Source: Pristionchus mayeri
Taxonomy: Eukaryota; Nematoda; Chromadorea; Rhabditida; Neodiplogasteridae
Direction of reading: 5' to 3'
Assembly: GCA_036245805.1 (NCBI GenBank)
Contig: BTRK01000006.1
Location: forward strand, 30,260,901-30,324,900
Length of the DNA: 64,000 nucleotides
Positions 39,004 to 50,322 of this stretch are shown here, in pieces. Position numbers and translations under genes: made by a program. Position 1 is the stretch's first letter, and every line of letters begins with the position of its first letter. The notes under the pieces were generated by a model. It was not told the origin of the DNA, searched no databases, and was given only the letters and a program-made list of their open reading frames with translations.

Positions 39004-42000
39004 ATGGGCAAGAACAAAGGGAAGTCACACGCTGGAATAGGAACAGTAACTTCTGCTAACCAGCAGTTGCATAATTCTTCTGGGACGGCACAGCAAGCAG
39101 AGCCAATCGTGGCCAATGAAGTTCCAAGAGCCGCTGAAGTTGAGGTAAATACAGTTACACTACGATAGTGGCGAAAGCTTACTTAAAATGAGTTGAGAAA
39201 TTTTGCCGGACGTCATCAACCCCCTTACAACCTAAATTTAAGTTGTAAGCTTAGCCTAATCCTAAGCCTGACGCTTAAGCAGGTAAAACCTAAACCCTAA
39301 GCACTAAAACAAATTTTAAGCTCCAATCTTATACTACTAACACCTTAACCTTAAAACTTAAGTTTGGCCTTAGCAGTATTATTTCATTATTCACTTTTTT
39401 AGTGCTTAGGGTTTAGATTTTACCTGCTTAGGGCTCAGGCTTAGGCTTAGGCTAAGGTTACAACTTAAATTTAGGTTGTAAGGGGGTTGATGGCGTCCGG
39501 CAAAATTTCCCAAGTCTTAAAATGTATGGTCATAGTTACGATTAATCGATTCCGGCACTTTAAAATATTAAATGTCTTTAGCAACTTGCCGATCAACTCA
39601 ATGTTCTACACGTGCAGAATGGAGAGGAGGCAAACAGAGATGATGTGATGGCTGCGAGGAAAGCGAAGGCTGCTGCCAAAGCAGAAAAGGGTACGCATTT
39701 ACTCTGTGCTCATAATTGGGATGATCTAAATAATCACAGCTGCCAAAGCCGCTGCGAAGAGAGAAGCCGAAGCAGCAGCTAAGACTGGAGGAGGAGGATC
39801 GACTGCTGTCGAGCCTAAGCAGAAAAATGATCAGAAGAAGGAAACCGTTAGTCGAATTTTACTTTGTTGTTAAATCAGTCAGCTGCATTTCTTCGAATCC
39901 AATATTCGTGACTACCAGTGCTCTGCTATAATCGAGTTGCGAGAGAACGGTTCATTGCAGAAGTCAGTGCATGGTAAAAGCGGATGCGATATGAGCAAGG
40001 AAGAATTGGATGCTGCAAGAAAGGCAGCAGCTGATAAGGCTAAACAGCAGAGGGCAGGTAAGATCTCCCCCCATTAGCCATAGCAAGGTGAGCGTGACTT
40101 GTCATTGAACTATACTTTTTTTTTATAAAATATAGTAAAGTTTATCGTAAAATGTAGCATTTGAATATTTATCTGATGAATACAATGAGGTGATTGCAGC
40201 CAAATCAGCTGATAAACCAAAGCATGATCACAAACAACAGCAAGGCGTCAGTTTATTTCAATTTTTTTTCATTTTTTTTTATAAATATTGTCTCATCTTC
40301 ATGCCTAAAATATTCTGTCAAATTATATTATTTTAGGATGACTCCAAGTCGAAGTCGAATTTGAAACAATCTCCCTCATCGCCGAAGGATAACGTGAAGG
40401 AGGTTCGGTTCGGTGAGTAATTAATTAATAAGGGTGTCCCATAATTTTTTTTTTAGATTTTTGGCTCTGTTTTTCATTATTTCATCAAACATAACATTCC
40501 ATCAACAATATAGGCCCGGGTATCGATTCCTCTTTTCCAGAAGGCTTGGGGCTTGGAGTCTATACACATATAAAACTCAATCCCCAGATCCTCTCCGTTG
40601 TTGAACCTCTTCACTTGCAGAAGTGAGCAAGAGATGTGAATGCGTGGTAGTCGCATGGGGAAAGGTCTGCGCCGTGTGGTGTATAAGGGAGCCTTTCGAT
40701 ATACAGCTCCTTCATTTTCTTGTGGGTAATTAGCGGATGATGTGAACGACTATTCTCTAGGAGACGAATGAGTTTCCCATACCAACACATATACATTTGA
40801 GCTGTGTCAGGTCATTAGAAATCACTTGACGGCGCTTGTACTTATTTTCAGCCCGATGGGAGAATACACACTATGGATTTAGGAGTACTGGTCTTGCCTT
40901 CCAAATTGCGCACGCTACGTCTGGTCTCACTAGAGAGGGATGTGAGAGTTGGGCTTTTGGCAGGGGCACACGGGGCGACCATAGTGAAGCGGTCTTCGAT
41001 CTCAATCTAGCGTCCAAGGATGATGGATTGGAGTAAAACTAAGCGATAATCTCGACAACTACTCTTTGTAATAACGCATGAAGCAACTGAAAGAGCGATG
41101 CCATTCCGATCATTTTTGTAGCCCAAATTACGAAATAGATGAACTATCGATCGGGCTTTGGTTTTAGAGCATGTGATAACTAGTATTTTAAAATAGATTG
41201 TGGGATTGCCGATTATTTTATACTTCTATTTAACACATGTATCATGAGTCAGCGGAGGAAAAAATCACACCCCGGGAACAATTTCCAACTTTTATTTTTT
41301 GTTTGACTTTATATTATGGTGGGAGCATACACTAGAAACAACTCTCCGAAAAATCCAGGTCACAGGTCCCAGATCAGGCTTTTAGGAATTTTCCGGTTTT
41401 ACATCCGGCTCTACCGTATTTCAGCTCCTAGATGTGCTACGGACGTAGGATTGGGCTCAAAATACGTGGAAAAATAAGATGAATAACTTTTCTGTTAAAT
41501 GCGAAGCTGTGGGACTGCAAGTTCAGAAACTATGAACGAAAAACTGAAATTCAAAGTATAAATAAAATCATACCATTTCGGGGAGTAGGAAACAAAGTGA
41601 ATTTTATTGCAGATAATGGAAGCTTAACTTCATACACATATAGGAAAAATAGTAATTGGAAATTTTAGGGGGGACTTTTTTCAAAATTTTGCTCCGAAGG
41701 TCGAAAATATGAGATGTCAAATTTTGAAAATTCTCATCTCGCAGATTTATCATTTAAATCGATCAGTTCTACCAATTTCTAGCATTTCCGACCAAAGAAG
41801 TTAGATGACATTCATCGAGCATGAACTTTCAGCACTTCAAAAAAATCGATTTCCGATCCGCCTAAAATGCCAATTTCGTGAGTATTCAGCTCAGGATTTA
41901 CTCAGCTCTGAAAGTGAACTAGGAGTGCAATCAACAGTAGTGACTGACATGATTTCATTATACTATTGTGAGCCCTCCAGTCGCTTTCATTCTCTTTATT

Positions 42001-45000
42001 CATATGCTCGAACTTGCAATATCGCGATGGTCGTAATTCAACAAAAATATATTTTGACTAAATTGTAAAAAAAAAACTTTTTTCGATCACTAAAAATCAT
42101 TTTGAAAGCAATTGAGATAGAAAACATTGAGAATGCCAATATGCTGCGCGTTTTAAAAAAGCATGCAATTTTTGCACTTTTTGAATTTTTGAACAATCTT
42201 GAAAATGGCCTCAATTATACCGTATTTCAGCTAATCTACTCTCAAAATTATTTTTAGTGATCCAAAATAGCGAGCGCAGTTTAAAATTTAGTCAAAATAT
42301 ATTTATGCTGAATTACGACAATTGCGATATTGCAAGTTCGAGCATATGAATATAGGGAATGGAAGCGACTGGAAAGCTCACAATGGTATGATGAACTCAG
42401 GTCAATCACTATTGTTGATTTCACTTGTAGATCACATTCATAGCTGGGTAAATCCTGAGCTGAATGCTCACGAAATTGGCATTTTAGGCGGGTCGGAAAT
42501 CGATTTTTTTGAAGTGCTGAAAATTCATGCTCTTTCAATGTCATCTAACTTCTTTGGTCGAGAAATGTTAGAAATTGGTAGAACTGATCGATTTAAATGA
42601 TAAATCTGCGAGATGAGAATTTTTCAAAATTTGATATCTCATATTTTCGACCTTCGGAGCAAAATTTCGAAAAAAAGTCCCCCCTAAAATTTCCAATTAC
42701 TATTTTTCCTATATGTGTATGAAGTTAAGCTTCCATAATCTGCAATAAAATTCACTTTGTTTCCTACTCCCCGAGATGGTATGATTTTATTTATACTTGG
42801 AATTTCAGTTTTTCGTTCATAGTTTCTAAACTTGCAGTCCCACAGCTTCGCACTTAACAGAAAAGTTATTCATCTCATTTTTCCGCGTATTTTGAGCACA
42901 ATCCCACGTCCGTAGCACATCTAGGAGCTGAAATACGGTAGAGCCGGATGTAAAACCGGAAAATTCCTAAAAGCCAGATCTGGGACCTGTGACCTGGATT
43001 TTTCGGAGAGTTGTTTCTAGTGTATGCTACCACCATAATATAAAGTCAAACAAAAAATAAAAGTTGGAAATTGTTCCCGCACACCTTCACTGACTCGTGA
43101 TACCTGTGTTAATTACATACTACGTTCTTCAATGCAAATTTCAGGCGTAACTCGATCAGAATCAGAAGAGAATCTTATGAGAGCTATGATTCATGCAGAG
43201 CACACCAATGTAAAAAGTGAGGTTCATTTTTGCACTTCATCCATCATTAAACTCTAACGGGCGGTTAATCACATCTTCCTCCGTTTTTTCAACGCAGGAT
43301 TGTGCCACTTTTGCGAAGCGGTGCCGCTACGCTCTCCTCGTTTCACATACTCTCTCTTCGTGGGTACTGAGAGAGAAAGAGTGTGCAAACGAGGAGTGCG
43401 TGGCCGCGCCGCGAAAGTGGCGCGCATCCTGCGTCGAAAAACCGGAGTAATTAAATAGATAGTGGATTTACCCCTCCATCCATACTTACTCTTTCATAAA
43501 AGAGAGTTGTGAAATATTGAGTGTTTTCCGTTTGAACTGATAATGTACACGACGCACATGATTTAATCCACTATTCATAAAACACTTCGATAGACTATTG
43601 TATAGTGACTGACAATGGACATGAGTACATCTTGCAGTCGATATTACTCTGTGTGATATTCGGGATGTCATCCACCCTGCTTTCTATCCCCTCATCGATC
43701 GATGCGAGGGCGGAGATTGCGAGGGAATCGACGAATTGTGTCTCCACTTCATGGAATGTGCAAGACAGGTATTCATCATATGTATAATGAAGCGGGAAAC
43801 TTTTCCTTAGAAATTACGGTCTGATTTTTTTAATTCTGTGTCACAAAAAATGTGACTCTGCTTCGAATTACAATGACCTATTCAAAAATTGATTTATGTC
43901 AGATATTTTATTTATACAAGTTTGTTTAACAGTGATTTTCTAACCTACAATAAATAATGTTAAGTCTTCGATTGTAGTTCATTGACCAATTCTCATGGCC
44001 AGATGAAGATCAGCTTGGGACGATGATGGACGATAGTCTAAACGCACAGCTCAGTCATCTCAGTCAGGGAGGTATGATATAATATCTGGAAATATTATTT
44101 TCAGCTTCTTAAACATAGCTTTAATTAAGAAGGTGCAAAAATGGGCAATTACTCTGAACAACGGGCAGGAAAAAAATATCCTAACCATAAAGATTGAGTG
44201 CCTGAACATGATGATTCGAATAAAAGTAGCATACGATATATGCACGGTATGATTTTTTCAAAAGTCTACTTTCAAAATGGTTTTGCGTTCATTATAAAAT
44301 GGCATGGGTGTTTGTTAATTTCAACCTTAATTAACTCGAGCAAAAAAAGGCGATATTCCGCGCGTAACCTATTACTTTTATAAATTCCCTTTTAAAATAT
44401 AGATAACTTTATTTTCAGATAGGTATCCTCTTCCGTACGCACTCGGAAATATTGTTCGCCAACTGAGAAAGGAGATCATGAATTTAGACAAGGGAAATAA
44501 TAAGGTAATATCGCTTTAGAGACAATCGAGAAATTAGCATGTTGGTACGACTGTTTGCCAACTAACGAATGGTTAGTCACACGGCTCTTGTCGTCCCTTT
44601 CGGCCTCTGAATGTGGCTGACTACAGATGGGTAAGAAGTGGCTGGTGGAATGGCTGGAGGAAAGCGAGCAGCAGTACTTCTCCCTTGCCAATTCTGCCAT
44701 CTCTCAACATCTGCAAGGGAAGATAGCTGCCGCCTCCAAGATCATCACTTACGACTGGTTTGTCCCCCGTCTCTTCAGAATGTATTCGACAAAGTATTCT
44801 ACTTGCAACTAAGATTTTTACATCGTTGAAAACCATGGTGTCTTTGCTGATTAAAAAAAAGCTTTTTTTGGTCGATAACAGAAAAATGATAACAATGAAT
44901 TTCTATCGCATGTGTAAAGTTTGCATACTGATTTATTTACGTGAGCTCTAAAAGAAGAAAAGTAATTCGTTTTTACCATTAATATAATAAAATTCTGTAT

Positions 45001-48000
45001 TATTTAAAATAATGGACGGGAAAATCTAAAATCATGTATCTAGAAAAATCTAGAATCATGTAAGCACGATTTAACAAAAACAGTATTGCTGGAAGTCATA
45101 GTGGACCGTTCAAATTAATTCTTCATTTATATATCACTTTTTGCGGTTTATAATTTTTCTAATGTTTGGTTGAAACAGTTACCGTGTCTAACAAATCGCC
45201 AACAAAACGCATTTTTCAGGTGCCCCGTGGTCAATCACGTTCTTATTGATTCCGTGACGAAAAAAACGCTGAAGAAGCTTACGGTTTTGGATGCAGTTAA
45301 GAACGGACCAGGTAATTTGCCAGAAAACAAGAAATTCCATATAGTTGTTCAAATATTGTTATCCCTATACCAACACCAGCCCGTTATCTCCCCTAGGGGT
45401 GTTTCACAATCGGGAAAGACTGAAAAGGGAATTAGCGCTATCTATATAGTAGGTGTGAGGATCCTTGAGCACCCTCTTGACGCATCTTTACTTCGAATGG
45501 ACCTCTGCAGGCATTCGCCATCTGACCTCTCTCTCTCACTTCTCTGGATACGTAGAGTACGGCGACCTCTCTGCCATCGGAAGCATCTTCGAGAGAGTAT
45601 GCATATAGCTTTAAAACGCTGTCTCCCTAAGATCGGAGCACAGGGTGGCACAATGACTCAAACATATCGCTAGGAGTTCAAACTTTGGTGGTATAGCCCT
45701 TAGGGTCAAAGAAAACTTTTCCAGTAATTTTGACCTACCATTTGCATATTTTACAAAAACCGCCATTTTTGATATGCGTTATATACCATTCGAAAGAGCA
45801 TCAAAAGTCAGAATCCAAATTTGCAAAGAAATTGATCAACATCTGTTCGGGAACCATGCAATTATGTGAGGAAAAACAGCTGTTTGAAAATTCGATAGGT
45901 TAAAAGAGCATGTTCCAATCATTTCTGGTTTCTGAAATCGTTACCCCAGATGTGAAATGTTATGAGGAATTCAGGAAAAAAATATGCCGAAGACGAGCGA
46001 GGTACCCCAAACAGTTTTTCTCGAAAAAATGAGGGTGTTCTGAAACATGGGTTCGTTTCCGCCCGAGTGCTAAAATTTTTGCATGCATTTTCCACGCGAT
46101 ATTTAGCTACCACTATTCTTCGATATCTATAATAAGTGATTTATAGTTGTTTTGGTAGCAAAATTTGTTCAATTAGTGCCTGGAAAAATGTTTGCACTCG
46201 AGCGGAATCGAACCCATGTTTCTTAACCCCCTCAGTTTTTCGAGAAAAACTATTTAGGGTACCTCGCTCGTCTTCGGGAAATTTTTTTTCTGAATTCCTA
46301 ATAACATTTTACATCTGGGGTAACGATTTCAGAAACCAGAAATGATTGGAACATGCTCTTCTAAACTATCGAAATTTCAAACAAGCTGTTTTTCCTCACA
46401 TAATTGCGTTTCCCGAACAGATGTTGATCAATTTCTTCGCAAATTTGGGTACTGACATAACTTTTGATGCTCTTTCGAATGGTACATAACACTAAGGGTT
46501 AATATAAAAAATGACGGTTTTTGCAAAATATGCAAATGGTAGGTCAAAATTTCTGGAAAAGTTTTCTTTGACCCTAAGGACTCTGCCACCAAAGTGAACT
46601 CCTAGCGATAAGTTAGTGCGAGTTAGAGCGATAAGTGCGATAAGTCATTGTTCCTCCAGAAGTTCTAACGGAGACAGCGTTTTAATTATACAATTATATA
46701 GTCAATACTTGCAAAGATGCCTTCAATCAGGGGTCGATTGTACTCCTCGGATGCTCTGCAGTGCTGTCATCCGGCAGAGTATGCCTTCCTAGAGGTAAAT
46801 CACCCTTTCTTATTGAGCTCAATATTGTTATATGAGGCCGTTTGCCCAAGAATCGATCAGAGGCTGGCACAGCAAAAATTTTCAATTTTCTGATTTCATG
46901 TGTTTTGGGGTTGTCAAAGGTGCTGAAGACGATGGGGTAATTTATTTTGCACGAGGAGTCCCCGTTGGCTCCAGACGACGTTGCGTTGACATCAGATTTC
47001 TTTATATATCTCGCGCACCAATTATACTAAAATTAAAGGAAAATTTTTCCAGGTGCAGAATAAGACGGCGAATACGCCTATCTAATTCATTTAACATAAT
47101 TTTCATAAATAGTTTTTTAATGAGGTAAAAAGTACAACTTTCCGCGTAGTAGGAATAGAGTTTCAAGAAATACACAGATCTGACCGGCTTGGTGAGAGGA
47201 GTCCAAATCTATATTTATAGCCAATTTCCGCATCAACATTTTGAGAAAACATTCATATCCTGAAAGATTTCTGCGAGAAAAGCGCCTGTTAACGTTCTTC
47301 CCATCTGCCCCCCCCCTCTCCCTCCTCTCTACTCTCTCCATTTCACGTGCTCTCTCACCTCTGCCAGGGGGAGACAGCGCTCGAGAGGGGCGAATCGCCT
47401 CTTTTACTGTAAAAGTACTTCATTTAATTAATGTTTTCTCAAAATGTTGATGCGGAAATTGGCTATAAATTTAGATTTGGACTCCTCTCGCCAAGCCTGT
47501 CAGATCTGTGTATTTCTTGAAACTCTATTCCTACTCTGCGGAAAGTTCTATTTTTTACCTCATTAAAAACTTATTTTGGAAAATTATGATAAATGAATTA
47601 GATAGGCGTATACGCCGTCTTATTCTGCACCTGGAAAAATTTTCTTTTAATTTTAGCACAATTGGTGCGCGAGATATATACAGAAATCTGATTGCAACGC
47701 AACGTCGTCTGGAGCCAACGGGGCCTCCTCGTGCAAAATAAATATCCCCATCGTCTTCAGCACCTTTGCCAACCCCAAAACACATGGAATCTGAAAATTG
47801 AAAATTTTTGCTGTGCCAAACCTCTTCAGATCTGCTCTATTCTTAGGCAAACGGCCTCATATACCATGTGATGAAGCTCTGTTTTCTCTTGTCAATCAAA
47901 ATGAGATTAAAATGGCGAATTGATTATGATAACTACTCCATTGAATGGCTGGGAGTGTGATCGATGTATCTTGGTGCACTCTCCTCTCCACTCTCCAGGT

Positions 48001-49692
48001 GCTTTCCAATTGTCGCTCCTCGCTCGTGCTGCCAATGTGCCTGTCCTCATTCTTGCTCCCACCTTCAAGTTTGTGGATAGGGTCAGTCAACTTATTTCGC
48101 TTCATGGCTGGTTATCTAATTATATTACTCGGAGTTTGACTCTGCTTTTGTTAATGAGTAGAATAACACAGATCTCCTGTAAGATCGCAGGAACCAATAC
48201 GACAGAAAAAAATTTTTGATCGTGGATTTCGGTGAAGATGTTGAGACTAGGTAACGTGAGGCCGAGGACAACGCCAATCCGCTTTGTTTGTCGAAATTTG
48301 CATGTTTACGGGCAGTAGTGACCTACTGCTTAAAATGGCCGTATCTCGGTCAAATTTTGACCTACAGCGAGCGAATTTTCCCAATCTGTGCGTAATGAAA
48401 TGGTCTACACGCTGGTTAGCTTACAACACGATGAAAAGTTTCATCTTCCTACAGTAATCATGAAAAAACACTTTAAATTTTAAATTTCACAAAAATTTTC
48501 TCTTTACAACACGGTTTTTATTGGAGATTCGGATTCCCCATACTCGATTTGAGGTACCTGTATTTTTCATTTGTCTTGGATCCTGCTTCTACATACTGCT
48601 ACTCAGTAGGCAGAACCCGGACTTGGTTGGTTTTTTTGATAAAAATACATTTCGGTGTGTCTCTCCTTTCTGAATTATGCAAATCCGCAAAGTAAGGCCA
48701 GTTTTGGAAAGCTGGCGAAAAGATCTACAAATATGACTCAGTGGTCCAAGACTTCAAAGTGGACCGTTTTTGAGTTATTTAGTGAATTCTAATTGATTGC
48801 CATTTATCGAGAGAACCGTTGAGTGGAATGATCACACGTCGAAACTTTGCTTTGCCCGGGATAACTCAAAAACGGTCCACTTTGAAGTCTTGGACCACTG
48901 AGTCATATTTGTAGATCTTTTCGCCAGCTTTCCAAAACTGGCCTTACTTTGCGGATTTGCATAATTCAGAAAGGAGAGACACACCGAAATGTATTTTTAT
49001 CAAAAAAACCAACCAAGTCCGGGTTCTGCCTACTGAGTAGCAGTATGTAGAAGCAGGATCCAAGACAAATGAAAAATACAGGTACCTCAAATCGAGTATG
49101 GGGAATCCGAATCTCCAATAAAAACCGTGTTGTAAAGAGAAAAGTTTTGTGAAATTTAAAATTTAAAGTGTTTTTTCATGATTACTGTAGGAAGATGAAA
49201 CTTTTCATCGTGTTGTAAGCTAACCAGCGTGTAGACAATTTCATTATGCACAGATTGGAAAAAATTCGCTCGCTGCAGGTCAAAAATTGACCGAGATATG
49301 GCCATTTTAAGCAGTAGGTCACTACTGCCCGTAAACATGCAAATGTCGACAAACAAAGCGGATTGGCGTTGTCCTCGGCCTCACGTTACCTAGTCTCAAC
49401 ATTTTCACCGAAATCCACGATCAAAAATTTTTTTTCTGTCGCAAAAGGGTCTCATTTTGCTGCATTTTTAGCGGAGATCCGTGATAAAGCTCTTGCTGCA
49501 GAACTCTTGGGGGTAACTTGATATGCATTGTTACAGGCACAAGCAGCGACTCGCTTCGCACTGCTGGGGAAGACTCCCTTGGACATCCTCCCCGACGACC
49601 TGATCACTGCCATTGTGACTGACATACGACTCCTGCCTCCTTCCTCCGCCCCCGCAGTACTCAAGGCCAAGGCTCTCGATGATGCCAATTAG
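39004..49692 (+). CDS. Translation initiation factor eIF2B subunit delta
   Basis: Sixteen exons join in phase: 39004-39144, 39582-39690, 39740-39846, 39961-40057, 40200-40246, 40337-40412, 43145-43216, 43638-43768, 43978-44071, 44419-44504, 44627-44757, 45220-45311, 45511-45596, 46731-46794, 47999-48081 and 49537-49692. They give 523 aa, the usual family length. The first 190 aa are a Lys/Ala-rich charged tail starting MGKNKGKSHAG, as in other delta subunits. The IF-2B domain follows, with VIHPAFYPL, YPLPYALGNIVRQLRKEI, CPVVNHVLIDS, GSIVLLGCSAVLSSG, LLARAANVPVLILAPTFKF and a C-terminal GKTPLDILPDD. It belongs to the regulatory subcomplex of the GDP-exchange factor for eIF2 and senses phosphorylated eIF2-alpha. 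An AATAAA lies at 49699-49704. The ATG directly follows an acceptor. Introns 1, 6, 7, 13, 14 and 15 carry foldback elements. Confidence 0.92.
39191..39515. mobile_element. Foldback MITE with 9-bp target duplication (MULE-like)
   Basis: A 325-bp element in eIF2B-delta intron 1. Long terminal inverted repeats of about 115 bp start AGTTGAGAAATTTTGCCGG; the other end is the reverse complement with two mismatches near the tip. The 9-mer CTTAAAATG flanks both ends (39182-39190 and 39516-39524). Long inverted repeats with a 9-bp duplication fit a non-autonomous Mutator-like element. The arms contain TTAGGC units (TTAGGCTTAGGC at 39441-39452). Confidence 0.8.
41230..43112. mobile_element. 1.9-kb long foldback element with TTAA ends
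   Basis: Occupies most of the 2.7-kb intron 6 of eIF2B-delta. The two arms (about 800 bp each, roughly 41230-42060 and 42282-43112) are close reverse complements around a 220-bp centre. The tips read TTAACACATGTATCATGAG and its slightly diverged complement, with TTAA at both outer edges, compatible with a TTAA-target (piggyBac-like) insertion. Mirror-image open frames at 41805-42068 and 42281-42544 are shadows of the arms, not a transposase I recognise. Confidence 0.8.
43279..43447. repeat. Short foldback in eIF2B-delta intron 7
   Basis: Ends CTCCGTTTTTTCAACGCAGG and its near complement CCTGCGTCGAAAAACCGGAG. The arms of about 75 bp are diverged and partly CG-rich, around an 11-nt centre. No target duplication was found. 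Confidence 0.65.
45611..46685. mobile_element. 1.1-kb foldback element with TTAA ends
   Basis: Fills nearly all of eIF2B-delta intron 13 (45597-46730). The ends are TTAAAACGCTGTCTCC and GGAGACAGCGTTTTAA, so TTAA lies at both edges. The arms are about 450 bp with modest divergence and a spacer of about 100 bp near 46130. Without it the intron would be about 60 nt. A short array of GCGATAAGT-like units occurs near 46605-46645. No coding capacity was recognised. Confidence 0.8.
46829..47863. mobile_element. 1.0-kb foldback element
   Basis: Inside eIF2B-delta intron 14. The tips are TATATGAGGCCGTTTGCC and the reverse complement. The arms are about 430 bp around a spacer of about 130 bp (near 47265-47430) rich in pyrimidines. 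TA or TATA at both ends may be the duplicated target. The mirrored open frames at 46832-47128 and 47555-47785 read the same arm sequence. Confidence 0.8.
48200..49441. mobile_element. 1.2-kb near-perfect foldback element
   Basis: Inside eIF2B-delta intron 15. The tips are CGACAGAAAAAAATTTTTGA and the reverse complement. The arms are about 570 bp and nearly identical, around a spacer of about 100 bp at 48780-48850, so it is the youngest-looking foldback in the gene. No clear target duplication and no coding capacity were found. Confidence 0.8.
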
Positions 49693-50322
49693 AGGATCAA
49701 TAAAGGAAAGGAAGGGGATTAGAAGTGCCAATTGTCCTCCTCACATCATCTTTTATTTTCTCTCCCTCGAGTATTTTCGCATAGTAAGCAGATTATGGTA
49801 ACTTAGTTGCCGAAGGCACATTCGATCTTGAACAGAACGGTATTGCCTTGGTTTTTCTCCATATTCCTTGAATTTTGAGTCTTTTCTCTCATAATGTTAC
49901 AGGTAATTGTTTTCGCCTTATTTGTATTGCCTTTTTAATTGATGTGTAGATATGCTTTCCTTTACCCAGCACTTATCATAACTGTTAAAAAATTCGAACA
50001 GGTTCCACCGGTGTTTTTACGATTAAAGATGAATACCTTTCGGGAAAAGCGTAGTATTGCTCTTAAGTATATACAACAAGGGAGATAATTTGTGGGTATT
50101 GTATTCATTTCTTAAATCAACAGGCAACATTTTCAGGAATATTGGAGTAATTTCTCTAATTTAGTTAACCGTATCTAAGTAACGCGAATGTGGATTCCAT
50201 TGTTGAAATTTTCTCACAACGAAATATCAATGATGTAACATGAGCGCAAATCGGGAATAAGGATAAAGCAAATCAACAGGCGTAGTGGAAGGAGTTAACT
50301 TCTAGTTCATCTCTGGATGTTC
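49693..50322. other. Convergent 3' regions
   Basis: Lies between the eIF2B-delta stop and the stop of the minus-strand THAP gene. The forward AATAAA at 49699-49704 serves eIF2B-delta. No exons were seen. Confidence 0.6.

Noticed and set aside
40836..41036. 66-aa open frame in eIF2B-delta intron 6 (HYGFRSTGLAFQIAHATSG)
   Set aside because: It can be joined to the preceding exon in phase, but would replace the conserved IF-2B domain; the exon at 43145 fits the family instead.
41805..42544. Two similar 87-aa open frames in opposite orientation
   Set aside because: They are the two arms of one foldback element read on opposite strands, with no transposase motif.
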